A stretch of 24,881 nucleotides of DNA, from NCBI GenBank assembly GCA_009930445.1, contig RZYD01000006.1, positions 1-24,881 on the forward strand, written 5' to 3'. Below are positions 1 through 8,241 of the stretch, piece by piece. The stretch comes from Bacteroidia bacterium. GTDB taxonomy: Bacteria; Bacteroidota; Bacteroidia; Bacteroidales; BM520. The translations under genes were made by a program, and so were the position numbers. Each line of letters begins with the position of its first letter. Position 1 is the stretch's first letter. A model generated the notes under the pieces. The model was given only the letters and a program-made list of their open reading frames with translations, was not told the DNA's origin and did no database searches.

Positions 1-1500
1 ACGTTCACTTCTGTCGGAGGTTTCGGGGAAGGCACCAATGTGGAATACTACCGCTATGTATGGGATCGTCATGCCACCCACAGCTGGAACGGTGTTGAAG
101 AGGTCTGGAATACCAACGACCTTACAGTAACATCAACTGACGGCGACAATTGGTACCTCCACGTAAAAGGTTACAACGGCGATAATATTGCCAACGGAAC
201 ACTCGACCTGGGACCTTTTTATTACGACGGTATTGCTCCCTATCCGGTAGCCGTATTTAACGGACTAACCGACGACAATAACAATAACAGCGTAATTCTC
301 ACATGGGTCGACGACTCTCAGGAGGCCAATTTCGAATACTACGAAATTTTCGCCGCAACATTTGGCAATTATCCGACCTATGCCGGAGGTTCAGAAAAAA
401 CAGCTCCTGCAGATCATGCATCTGCTGTATCATCTGCCGACTGGAGTTTTATTGGTACTACCACTGATCTTACCTACACCCACACTCCTGAAACCCGCGA
501 TTATTACTATTATGTGGTATTTGCAAAAGACCTTGCCGGTAATTATAGTGTGGTATCAGACAGAGCTGAATGCCTCTCCTACTGGCTGGGTGATGTTAAT
601 GCAACGCCCGATGGTTTAGTAAATTCTGATGATATCAGTTTGCTAGGAGCCGCTTGGGGGGGTGCGATCACTACCTATCCGAACATAAACGTTGGACCTA
701 CGGTTGATTATGCCCGGGATAGCCGTCCAACGCCTGATGAGGCGATCGACTTTGAAGACCTTATGATCTTCTCCATGAACTATGGTAACACCTCCTACAG
801 CAAAGGCACAACACTTCCGGAAAGTGTCGATCCGGTATACCTGAGTATGCACCGCGAAATAGCAGAAGGTTGCCTGCAGGTTTCTATTCACCTCATCGGC
901 AACGAAAGTCTGGTACATGGCCTCAATATTAAACTCACTCTTGGCGACGGACTGAACGTTAAAACCGTCAACAAAGGCGATGTATGGACCGACATGGACT
1001 TCTTTATGTATACCAGTGAAAACCAGGTACTGGAAATTACCGGAGCCACCTTGGGAACTGGAACCTCCATTGCCGGTGACGGGAGTATTGCTAATCTTGT
1101 CTTCGAAATGAACGGTGACAATACCACAACCGAATACCTCGAAGTAGTAGCGCGTGATAACGAAAATCGTAACATTGCTATCATTCTTAATCCCATCACC
1201 GGAACAGGAAGCATCGATCAGGCAAATGCGCTGGGATTAACTGCTGCGCCCAATCCATTTACGGCCTATACCCAAATTGCATTTAACAATGAAAACAGGC
1301 AACGGGTAACACTGGCCGTGTATAACCTTAACGGACAGGTTATTACAACCCTTTGCAAGGATATGCTGGACAAAGGAAACCATACTTTCTACTGGAATGG
1401 TACCGATTTTAAAGGAAGCAGGCTGCCAAACGGCATCTACCTCATTCGCTTGACCGCCGGTACGCAGTCGGCCTTTACCAAAGCAATTCTTACAGATTAA
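1..1500 (+). CDS. Secreted T9SS protein with dockerin-like and cohesin-like modules (5' partial)
   Basis: The reading frame is open from base 1, so the true start lies outside the window; 499 residues are visible. The GTG at 40 is internal, because the residues before it (TFTSVGGFGEGTN) match the paralogue at 1577-4270. Order of parts: an Ig/FN3-like region; a dockerin-like pair of calcium loops (GDVNATPDGLVNSDDISLLG and PDEAIDFEDLMIFSMNYG, about residues 195-265); a cohesin-like beta-rich module (about 280-400); and a type A T9SS sorting domain (from AAPNPFTAYTQIAF to the end, with NGIYLIRLTAG). Type A domains direct export through the outer membrane and, in studied species, attachment to the cell surface, often on lipopolysaccharide. 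No catalytic domain is visible, so a structural or adhesive surface role is inferred. A hairpin follows the stop. Family type is fairly sure; ligand unknown. Confidence 0.85.
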   Translation, partial: TFTSVGGFGEGTNVEYYRYVWDRHATHSWNGVEEVWNTNDLTVTSTDGDNWYLHVKGYNGDNIANGTLDLGPFYYDGIAPYPVAVFNGLTDDNNNNSVILTWVDDSQEANFEYYEIFAATFGNYPTYAGGSEKTAPADHASAVSSADWSFIGTTTDLTYTHTPETRDYYYYVVFAKDLAGNYSVVSDRAECLSYWLGDVNATPDGLVNSDDISLLGAAWGGAITTYPNINVGPTVDYARDSRPTPDEAIDFEDLMIFSMNYGNTSYSKGTTLPESVDPVYLSMHREIAEGCLQVSIHLIGNESLVHGLNIKLTLGDGLNVKTVNKGDVWTDMDFFMYTSENQVLEITGATLGTGTSIAGDGSIANLVFEMNGDNTTTEYLEVVARDNENRNIAIILNPITGTGSIDQANALGLTAAPNPFTAYTQIAFNNENRQRVTLAVYNLNGQVITTLCKDMLDKGNHTFYWNGTDFKGSRLPNGIYLIRLTAGTQSAFTKAILTD

Positions 1501-1511
1501 TTTTAAAAAAG

Positions 1512-1544
1512 GGATTCTGTTACCCCATGTGGGTAGCAGAATCC
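1512..1544 (+). terminator. Hairpin after the first cohesin/dockerin gene
   Basis: A 14-bp stem (1512-1525 pairing with 1531-1544, one G-U pair) closes a 5-base loop, 11 bases after the stop codon. The run downstream is only moderately T-rich (TGTTTATCTAT), so it may be a partial terminator or a stabiliser of the mRNA 3' end. It separates the first gene from the three-gene run that starts at 1577. Confidence 0.65.
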
Positions 1545-1576
1545 TGTTTATCTATCCTCAAAAAAAATAGTTACTC

Positions 1577-4270
1577 ATGAAAAGATATTGGATTACCGGT
1601 TGGTTACTAACACTCTTTCTGCCCTTCTGTTCCCTTGCCACCGATGTTTCGGTCATTCCTGCTTTCGATGTTATCCAGGGTGGCCAGACGGTAGTGTATG
1701 ATATCAACATCAGCGATGTGAATGCCCTGGAAGGCTTTACCCTCAAGATCACATACAACAGCGACGATTTTGAAAATATCTCAGCCACCCCGGGGACTTT
1801 TCTCTCACCCGACCCCAACGACCTGCAATTTATTACGGACAACAGCGTGCCGGGCGTGATAGATATCTCCTGTACCCTGCTCACCGGCCAGTCAGGCGCA
1901 TCGGGAAATGGAACCCTGTTGCATCTTCACCTAACGGCAAAAATGGTCAATACAATCAGCGGCTCCCCATTAACCCTCAGTAATGTGGTGTTACGTGATA
2001 TTTTCAACCAAACCATCGCATGTACCCCTCATAACGGACTGGTGATTATCGACAGCAATGGCCCTGAAATGAACGGGAATTTGCCACTCACCGAGCCGCA
2101 AAACGCTTACTACAATGAACCCCCTGTACTGTCGGCCTCTTCTTTTGTATTTACCGACAATTATAACCTGCACAGTGTAGATTTTAAAACCGATAATAAT
2201 AGTTGGCAAGAGTTGATCTCTGGTGTCACCGGAAATCTATATCCGGATCCGGCATCCAGCTGGACCCTTCCCAATTTCTATAGCATGAACGAAGGGGAAC
2301 ACGCCATTCATTGGCGGGCCGACGACGATGTTGAGCTGCAAAATACCTGGATCTGGATTTTTAATAAAGATATTCAGCCACCGGAAGGCATTCAGTCGAT
2401 GACCTTTGCGCCTATCCTGACCGATGGATTAACCATCACCGCATCAGTGCTTACCGACAACACCCAGGGCGAGGTTTATTACGAATTCAACTGCATTACC
2501 AACAGTGCCTATGACCGGGAAAGAATTGCCAATGCAAATACCTTTACGGTTACAGGCCTCACGCCCAACACTCCGTATACTTTCCGCTACCGTGGCTCCG
2601 ACGGTGTTACCAACAACGCCGCCACGCAACTGGAGAATGAATGTAACTACACCGAATGGTCGGTACCCTATTCCCGCTACACCCTCTCGCTGCCTCCTTC
2701 AGAAACTACCGTTACCTGCGACAAAAACGCAGGCCAATGGTATAACGCGCATCTTTTTACCTTTACCGCTGTAGGTGGTTTTGGCGATGGCTGTCCGGTG
2801 GCCTATTACCGCTACGCCTGGAACCGGGAATCGACCCATACCTGGGCCGGAAATGAGGCCATCTGGGACGAAAATGCAACCACTGCCACAACCCTTGCAC
2901 TGACGGCGACTGAAAACGGTGATAACTGGTACCTGCATCTTCAGGGTTACAACGGCGACAACGCCGCCAACGGCACCCTGAGCATGGGCCCATTCCAGTT
3001 CGATGCCACACTCCCCTTTAATGTCAGTGCCCTGACCGCCAACACCAGTGCCAACAGTAATGAATCGGTCGACTTAACCTGGAACGATCCGGAGTCGGAT
3101 GCTGCATGGATTCATATTTTCGCAAAGCCATTTGGCATTGACGGAGTGGGAACTTACCCACTGTATAACGGCACCACACCTGTTGCCCCATCCTACGAAA
3201 ATGCGGTGGTTGAACATTGGACTGAACTGGCAACTGTGGCAGCCGGTACCGAAACCTATTGCCATACGCCAGCTGCCCGTAACGAATGGCATTATGTACT
3301 CTTTGTGGAAGATGCAGCCGGAAATATCAGCACGGGCAGCCCATGTACCGTGGCACTGTCGTACTGGTTGGGCGATGTTACCACCCCCGGCGACGGTAAG
3401 GTCACCACGAATGATATCGGACTACTGGCTGCCTCCTGGGGGGCCAACGGGCTCGAAGAACCGCACCTCTTCCGTAATGTCGGGCCAACGCTCGATCACT
3501 CCCGGTTTTCCCGGCCACTCCCTGATGCGTTTATCAACTTCGAAGACCTGATGATCTTCTCAATGAACTACGGTAACACCTCTTGTATTACTAAAAAGCA
3601 ACACCCGCTAATGGAAACACTTCCGATTACCCTTACCCTGGACAAAAGAAACCTAAGCCATCATCACGAAATTTCTCTTCAATTATCCTCCACTTCCAAT
3701 GAGTTAAAGGGAATGGAAATCAAGCTAAAGGCCGAAAAGCCCGGATTAATTTCCAACATTAATGCAGGCAGTCTGCTCTCCAAAGAAGATTTCTTTCTCT
3801 GGGAACACGAAAATGGATCCATTCTCCTCACCCTGACGAAACTGAGCACAAAATCATTTGATGAAACCGGTGAAATCGCACGATTTATCGTAGAAGGGTG
3901 CCCCGGACTGGAAATTGAAAGCATCACGGCCCGCAACCTCCGGAATGAAAATCTGGAAGTAAAAGTAAAAACGGTGGTTACCAGCGATACCCAAGAACTC
4001 GTACAAATTTGCAACTACCCCAACCCCTTCAGCGAAAGTACACGTATTGAATTTTCCACGCTCACAAGCGGAAACCTCCTGATGGAAGTCTATGACCTTT
4101 CAGGACGTAAAGTGGCAGAGCCATGGAATGACCTGATCACTAAAGGGATACATAACGTGCATTGGAATGGACATAATCTTTCAGGCCAACGTTTGCCCCG
4201 GGGAGTGTATTTCATAACCGTGCGCTTCTGCGGAAAAACAACCAATCACAAAGTCTTTATTCAACGCTAA
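1577..4270 (+). CDS. Large secreted cohesin / Ig-like / dockerin-like / cohesin protein with T9SS sorting domain
   Basis: An 897-residue exported protein. A Sec signal peptide is clear (MKRYWITGWLLTLFLPFCSLA). Order: N-terminal cohesin-like module (about 22-155, with VYDINISDVNALEGFTLKI); two or more Ig/FN3-like stretches (about 160-590); a dockerin-like double loop (about 595-669, GDVTTPGDGKVTTNDIGLL, then FINFEDLMIFSMNYGNTS); a second cohesin-like module (about 675-800); and a type A sorting domain (from about 811, NYPNPFSESTRIEF, with LPRGVYFITVRF). From about residue 395 onward it parallels the upstream gene, so the two are paralogues; FEDLMIFSMNYGNTS is identical in both. Cohesin and dockerin on one chain suggests self-assembly or binding to the neighbouring proteins. 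No enzyme domain is seen. The next gene starts 11 bases downstream, so co-transcription is likely. Confidence 0.88.
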   Translation: MKRYWITGWLLTLFLPFCSLATDVSVIPAFDVIQGGQTVVYDINISDVNALEGFTLKITYNSDDFENISATPGTFLSPDPNDLQFITDNSVPGVIDISCTLLTGQSGASGNGTLLHLHLTAKMVNTISGSPLTLSNVVLRDIFNQTIACTPHNGLVIIDSNGPEMNGNLPLTEPQNAYYNEPPVLSASSFVFTDNYNLHSVDFKTDNNSWQELISGVTGNLYPDPASSWTLPNFYSMNEGEHAIHWRADDDVELQNTWIWIFNKDIQPPEGIQSMTFAPILTDGLTITASVLTDNTQGEVYYEFNCITNSAYDRERIANANTFTVTGLTPNTPYTFRYRGSDGVTNNAATQLENECNYTEWSVPYSRYTLSLPPSETTVTCDKNAGQWYNAHLFTFTAVGGFGDGCPVAYYRYAWNRESTHTWAGNEAIWDENATTATTLALTATENGDNWYLHLQGYNGDNAANGTLSMGPFQFDATLPFNVSALTANTSANSNESVDLTWNDPESDAAWIHIFAKPFGIDGVGTYPLYNGTTPVAPSYENAVVEHWTELATVAAGTETYCHTPAARNEWHYVLFVEDAAGNISTGSPCTVALSYWLGDVTTPGDGKVTTNDIGLLAASWGANGLEEPHLFRNVGPTLDHSRFSRPLPDAFINFEDLMIFSMNYGNTSCITKKQHPLMETLPITLTLDKRNLSHHHEISLQLSSTSNELKGMEIKLKAEKPGLISNINAGSLLSKEDFFLWEHENGSILLTLTKLSTKSFDETGEIARFIVEGCPGLEIESITARNLRNENLEVKVKTVVTSDTQELVQICNYPNPFSESTRIEFSTLTSGNLLMEVYDLSGRKVAEPWNDLITKGIHNVHWNGHNLSGQRLPRGVYFITVRFCGKTTNHKVFIQR

Positions 4271-4281
4271 TCGTTAAACTG

Positions 4282-6309
4282 ATGGTTATGAGAAAACAGA
4301 TCCATGCTGTACTGATACTTATGCTTTTGACACTGCCGGGTACTTTGTCGATGGCACAACAGGTATTTCTAAATCCAAACCCTACACAAGTAACTGATCC
4401 GGGTATTTTTACACTATCCATTGAAGTTGATGCGGCAGTCACGGATTTCAGAGGTTATCGGTTAGTATTCAGCTATGATGAAACGGTAATGGATTTTGTG
4501 AGTGCTGAAAAGGGGTCGCTGTTCACCGGTTTTAACTCTTACTGGTGGCGCGTATTCGATGTCTCGCCCGACAGCCTGCACATCGAATGCATGATCTTTG
4601 GGGCAGGATTATCTGTCAGCGGCCCCGGATCGGTGCTTTTATTACACTTCCAAACCATAGCACAAGGTATTTCACCGCTCAACTTTACCGACTGCACCCT
4701 TTACGACGTAAACGGAGCTATTATGACAAATATTACGGCCATAGCGGGAAGTGTGAATATCGCCTATGTGCCATGGTATACTATTTCCGGAACCATCTCC
4801 GACTCAGCTACCGCAACCCCATTGGCCAATATCCCCGTAGTGGCCTCCGGAACCGCAGGCACCAAAGTTACCGATGCCACCGGAAACTACCAGTTTTCCT
4901 TGCCTCAGGGCTATGCAGGAACCTTAACGCCACAGTATGCATACCATCACTTCTCCCCGGCCACGCTCACTTTTCCCAATTTGCAGCAAGACATTACGGG
5001 CGCCAATTTCTCTGCCGCCCCCGACAAAGTAATGATTCAGGGAACCATCACCGATGGCACAGGCACACCAATAGCCGAAACCCACCTTTATATGGGAGAA
5101 ACCTACGGGTGCATCCCGGTAACCGACGGAAATTTTTCGCAATCGGTTTTCTGTGGCTCCAGCGGCATACTGATGCCCGTAAAAACCGGAGTTATCTTCA
5201 ATCCGGAGCAACGGCAATGGACAGATATCACCCAGAATCTGACCGCACAGAATTTCACCGGAACAGCCACTTCCCTCACTTATCCCATTTCCGGAACCAT
5301 AACCGATGTAGAAACAGGAGCCGGAATCAGCAATGTGACGCTGGCATTCTCCGATGGGGGGGGTGAGGCCATCACCGATCTTACGGGTTTTTTCACCCAT
5401 TCGGTTCCCTACGCATGGAGTGGAACAATAACACCCGACATCTACACACACCTTTTCACGCCCCGGAAACAGACGTTTTTTAATGTCCGTGAGCCAAAAA
5501 CTCAGGTAAACTTTACGGCCATCCGGGCGTACCATATTACCGGCGAGATTATGGATGAAGCCATTCACTACCCCATCGCCGGCATGCGGATTATTTTCAG
5601 TAACAATGGCGATACAGCGATATCCAATGCCAGCGGAGCTTACGACCACAAAGTGGCCAAAGGCTGGGCTGGGAATGCCACACCCTTTTTACCCGGATAT
5701 GCTGCCACACCACAAACCAGAAGCTATACGCAGGTATTTGCCGATAGCGAAGCACAATCCTACGAAGCATGGGCAGTAAATGGAAGTGTGGAATACACCG
5801 TATCGTCGGGAGAGCAGTGCATCTGGGGAGCCGTGAATACGTTCAACACCTGTTGTGCATTTGGACCAGTGGTGGTTGAACCGGAAGGAACTGCTATCCT
5901 GATGGCAGGAACGTATATTATCCTGAAACCCGGTTTTCATGCGAAAACCGGAGCCCATTTTCACACCGAAATCACACCTATTGCGCCCCCTATAAAAGTA
6001 CTGGCAGGCCCGGTGGATGCACCCGATGAAACCATTGCAGCTGCGGAAACCGGAGAAATTACCGCCTATCCCAATCCCTTTTCGCACCGCCTTACCTTTC
6101 GTCTCACCCGGGTGAAAGCACATGAGGTGATCGATATTGCATTGTATAACAGCGAGGGTCATTGTGTAGCCCGACACAACGGCTATGCAGCCCACGACGG
6201 GATGCTTCTGCTCCCGCTGGTTACCCATACATTGCCCACAGGAATTTATTTTTACAGCTGCAGCTACGGAACCCAACGTACTACAGGGAAACTCATTAAA
6301 ACGAATTAA
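4282..6309 (+). CDS. Secreted cohesin protein with four beta-sandwich repeats, coathanger-like motif and T9SS sorting domain
   Basis: A 675-residue exported protein; the signal peptide ends near LSMAQQ. ATG at 4282 and ATG at 4288 are both possible starts. Order: cohesin-like module (about 28-155, with YWWRVFDVSPDSLHIECM); four repeats of about 80 residues starting near 166, 248, 333 and 416 (YTISGTISD, VMIQGTITD, YPISGTITD, YHITGEIMD), each resembling a carboxypeptidase-regulatory or CNA-B type beta sandwich; a segment GTYIILKPGFHAKTGAHFHT (about 543-562) of the kind called a 3-coathanger stack in Bacteroidota proteins; then a type A sorting domain (from about 594, AYPNPFSHRLTFRL). No dockerin-like loop or enzyme signature is seen. 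It sits between paralogous cohesin genes at 11- and 12-base spacing, so it is probably part of the same surface assembly. Confidence 0.87.
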   Translation: MVMRKQIHAVLILMLLTLPGTLSMAQQVFLNPNPTQVTDPGIFTLSIEVDAAVTDFRGYRLVFSYDETVMDFVSAEKGSLFTGFNSYWWRVFDVSPDSLHIECMIFGAGLSVSGPGSVLLLHFQTIAQGISPLNFTDCTLYDVNGAIMTNITAIAGSVNIAYVPWYTISGTISDSATATPLANIPVVASGTAGTKVTDATGNYQFSLPQGYAGTLTPQYAYHHFSPATLTFPNLQQDITGANFSAAPDKVMIQGTITDGTGTPIAETHLYMGETYGCIPVTDGNFSQSVFCGSSGILMPVKTGVIFNPEQRQWTDITQNLTAQNFTGTATSLTYPISGTITDVETGAGISNVTLAFSDGGGEAITDLTGFFTHSVPYAWSGTITPDIYTHLFTPRKQTFFNVREPKTQVNFTAIRAYHITGEIMDEAIHYPIAGMRIIFSNNGDTAISNASGAYDHKVAKGWAGNATPFLPGYAATPQTRSYTQVFADSEAQSYEAWAVNGSVEYTVSSGEQCIWGAVNTFNTCCAFGPVVVEPEGTAILMAGTYIILKPGFHAKTGAHFHTEITPIAPPIKVLAGPVDAPDETIAAAETGEITAYPNPFSHRLTFRLTRVKAHEVIDIALYNSEGHCVARHNGYAAHDGMLLLPLVTHTLPTGIYFYSCSYGTQRTTGKLIKTN

Positions 6310-6321
6310 AGCCCCCAAAAA

Positions 6322-7074
6322 ATGAAAAAGAATCTTATACTCCTATTCATGCTGCTCACCGCCACGTTGGCGAATGCAGGAATTGTGTATGTCTGCCCCG
6401 ACACAACACACATAAATACCCCCGGTAGCTTTACCGTGGAGATACATGCCGACGAGAACACCCTGGATTTCAGGGGATACAGAATCGTACTGGCCTATGA
6501 TGCCAGCATAATGGCCTTTGAGAGTGCCGAGCGTGGCCCGTTACTCGATGGATACGGCAGCTATTGGTGGCGGGTTTTTGATGTCAGCCCCGACAGCCTG
6601 CACATCGAATGTATGGGCTTTGGCGCCGGCATCTCGGTAGATGGGCCGGGAAACATCCTGACGCTCACCTTCCAGACCCAGTCGCCGGGGACGAGTGAAT
6701 TGGTGATCCGACAATTAACGGTATACGATGTGGATGGGATGCCGATGGAAGGCATGGCAACAGCCAATGGTGTAGTGGAAATTGATAGCAGCGTAGGCGG
6801 TTTGTCGGAAGCAGTGGCAGACCGGGGATTAAAAGTAAGTCCAAACCCTTTTGTCGATCGGGTGTTGCTGGAATGGAGGCAGCAGCGGCCCGGGGAAGTG
6901 AAGATTGTATTAATCGCAATGAACGGTTCAGGGGCACACGAAATCTGGGGCGGCACAAAGCCAGCCGGCCAACAGCATCAGACAGTGGAGTGCGATAATA
7001 TCCCGTCGGGGGCGTACCTGCTGCGGATATCCGCAGGTGGGATCACGGCAGGGCGTAAGGTCATCCGGCGGTAG
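6322..7074 (+). CDS. Minimal secreted cohesin plus T9SS sorting domain protein
   Basis: A 250-residue exported protein: signal peptide MKKNLILLFMLLTATLANAG, one cohesin-like module (about 21-155), a short linker, and a type A sorting domain (about 171-250, VSPNPFVDRVLLEW, with IPSGAYLLRISAGG). The cohesin module is very close to that of the gene before it: both share YWWRVFDVSPDSLHIECM, and a 23-base run is identical (4567-4589 and 6589-6611). This points to tandem duplication followed by gain or loss of the central repeats. It is the last gene of the three-gene run. It may be a surface receptor displaying a single cohesin, but the partner is not identifiable from sequence. Confidence 0.88.
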   Translation: MKKNLILLFMLLTATLANAGIVYVCPDTTHINTPGSFTVEIHADENTLDFRGYRIVLAYDASIMAFESAERGPLLDGYGSYWWRVFDVSPDSLHIECMGFGAGISVDGPGNILTLTFQTQSPGTSELVIRQLTVYDVDGMPMEGMATANGVVEIDSSVGGLSEAVADRGLKVSPNPFVDRVLLEWRQQRPGEVKIVLIAMNGSGAHEIWGGTKPAGQQHQTVECDNIPSGAYLLRISAGGITAGRKVIRR

Positions 7075-7084
7075 CCGGAAAAAC

Positions 7085-7115
7085 TTGTTTTTAGAAACAA
7101 TATAGCCTATCTTTA
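7085..7115 (+). promoter_or_regulatory. Bacteroidota-type promoter for the 7142 gene
   Basis: A -33-like CTTG element (TTG at 7085-7087) and a -7-like TATCTTTA (7108-7115, consensus TAnnTTTG with one mismatch) lie 20 bases apart, about 26 bases before the ATG at 7142. The spacing fits the Bacteroidota housekeeping sigma pattern. It implies that this gene is transcribed separately from the cohesin run. Confidence 0.5.
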
Positions 7116-7141
7116 CAAAACAAAATTTATAACAACGCCAT

Positions 7142-8137
7142 ATGAAACAAAGAAACACAATTTTCGCGGCAATAACTATACTATTTATGCTCTCTGCGGG
7201 GAGTGTGATGGGGCAATGGAACACAAATGCGAATGGCATTGACTACATGGGAGGAAATGTGGGGATTGGAACAAATTTGCCTGCTTTCCCGTTAGATGTA
7301 TATGGATTGGGAAATTTTTATAATGTGCGAGCAGTGACCTCCGATTATTCACTTACAGGAAATATTGTCCCAAATAAATTCGTAGTACAATTTGCTCCCA
7401 GCGTACCATCAGCTATTGTTGGATCTGCATTGCAAGTAAAAGCCGAAACAGGAAATGGTATTACTGCTGATAACACAAATGAATTACAGGGTATGAGATT
7501 TAGTTTCATCCATAAAAATGACGGAGCGCTAAATAAATTTATTGGAGTGAAAGCACAGGGCGGTATGCCTACCGGTGCCTGGGGTGGAGACAGCTTTATG
7601 GGATCCATCGGGGATCTAAAGGGATTTGAGATGACCCTCTACTCTGAAAAACTTGGCTTTGTGAACTATGCCACAGAAATAGATCTTATGAAACAGGGGG
7701 ATATGTGGGAATCTTTTACTTTTATAAAAATTGATGAACCTGCACAATTACCCGGATTCTGGTCTATATACTCTAATACAGAATACCCGAGCTACTTTAA
7801 TGGCGTCGTAAGTATCAATACAACCTATGTTCCCTCGGGCTATCATCTGGCTGTTCAAGGAAAAATTATTGCCGAAGAGGTTAAAGTAGAACTTTTCGGA
7901 TCCTGGCCCGATTTTGTTTTTGAACCGGATTACAATCTTCCAAGTATATCTGAAATGGAATCGTTTATTGAAGAAAATGGACACCTTCAAGATGTTCCTT
8001 CCGCACAGGAAATTAGTGAGAACGGAATTAGCCTCGGTGAAATGAATTCTGTCCTTTTGAAAAAAATTGAAGAGCTTAGTCTGTATATTATACAGCAAGA
8101 TAAACGCATTCAGGAGCTTGAAAACAAAATGAAATAG
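7142..8137 (+). CDS. Exported tail-fiber-like protein with chaperone-like C-terminus
   Basis: A 331-residue protein with a signal peptide (MKQRNTIFAAITILFMLSAGSVMG) and an N-terminal GGNVGIGTNLPAFPLDVYG segment. That pattern is frequent in Bacteroidota surface proteins related to phage tail fibres. The last 70 residues (about 263-331) include LPSISEMESFIEENGHLQDV, PSAQEISENGISLGEMN, and a helical LLKKIEELSLYIIQQDKRIQ tail. This resembles the conserved C-terminus of Bacteroidota tail-fiber / S74-type proteins, where an intramolecular chaperone helps trimerisation; whether this copy self-cleaves cannot be told. It has no T9SS sorting domain, unlike the four genes before it. Lower GC than the cohesin genes, its own promoter, and a strong terminator after it mark it as an independent unit. 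The function of the middle part is unknown. Confidence 0.75.
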   Translation: MKQRNTIFAAITILFMLSAGSVMGQWNTNANGIDYMGGNVGIGTNLPAFPLDVYGLGNFYNVRAVTSDYSLTGNIVPNKFVVQFAPSVPSAIVGSALQVKAETGNGITADNTNELQGMRFSFIHKNDGALNKFIGVKAQGGMPTGAWGGDSFMGSIGDLKGFEMTLYSEKLGFVNYATEIDLMKQGDMWESFTFIKIDEPAQLPGFWSIYSNTEYPSYFNGVVSINTTYVPSGYHLAVQGKIIAEEVKVELFGSWPDFVFEPDYNLPSISEMESFIEENGHLQDVPSAQEISENGISLGEMNSVLLKKIEELSLYIIQQDKRIQELENKMK

Positions 8138-8156
8138 TATTAATCCTATTCTTTTC

Positions 8157-8192
8157 AACCGGGTAAATGATCTTTACCCGGTTTTTATTTTT
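8157..8192 (+). terminator. Strong intrinsic terminator before the polysaccharide operon
   Basis: A perfect 11-bp stem (8157-8167 with 8173-8183) closes the 5-base loop TGATC and runs into a T-rich tail (GGTTTTTATTTTTATT). It lies 19 bases after the upstream stop codon. It also covers the upstream in-frame ATG of wzm at 8167, which argues against that start. Confidence 0.88.
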
Positions 8193-8208
8193 ATTGAAAA
8201 GGTTTAAA

Positions 8209-8216
8209 TATCTTTG
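8209..8216 (+). promoter_or_regulatory. -7 element of the polysaccharide operon promoter
   Basis: TATCTTTG is an exact match to the Bacteroidota -7 consensus TAnnTTTG. It sits just after the terminator and 25 bases before the ATG at 8242, giving a leader of roughly 20 bases. A good -33 TTTG is not visible at the usual distance; only a T-rich run at 8182-8192 is there. The position between terminator and first gene makes it the likely start of the long operon. Confidence 0.55.
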
Positions 8217-8241
8217 TGTTCTCAACACCATCATATATAAC

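Noticed and set aside
4545..5366. Plus-strand frame of 273 codons overlapping the third cohesin gene
   Set aside because: It is in another frame of the same gene, rich in Arg, His and Cys in a way typical of shadow frames, with no signal peptide or motif.
4924..5649. Long minus-strand open frame (241 codons) and a similar one at 5689-6318
   Set aside because: Both lie opposite a clearly coding T9SS protein with signal peptide and repeats; their translations show no domain or motif, and long antisense frames are common in GC-richer genes.
7021..7036. Perfect 16-base palindrome CTGCGGATATCCGCAG
   Set aside because: It lies inside the coding region of the fourth cohesin gene, is not repeated elsewhere that I could see, and has no promoter context; probably chance.
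7065..7078. Hairpin CCGGC-GGTA-GCCGG overlapping the stop codon at 7072-7074
   Set aside because: The stem has only five pairs and the T-run begins about ten bases later, so it is too weak to call a terminator with confidence.
8167..8241. Upstream start for wzm adding 25 residues
   Set aside because: The ATG at 8167 is inside the terminator hairpin and ahead of the -7 element at 8209-8216, so it would not be on the transcript from that promoter.
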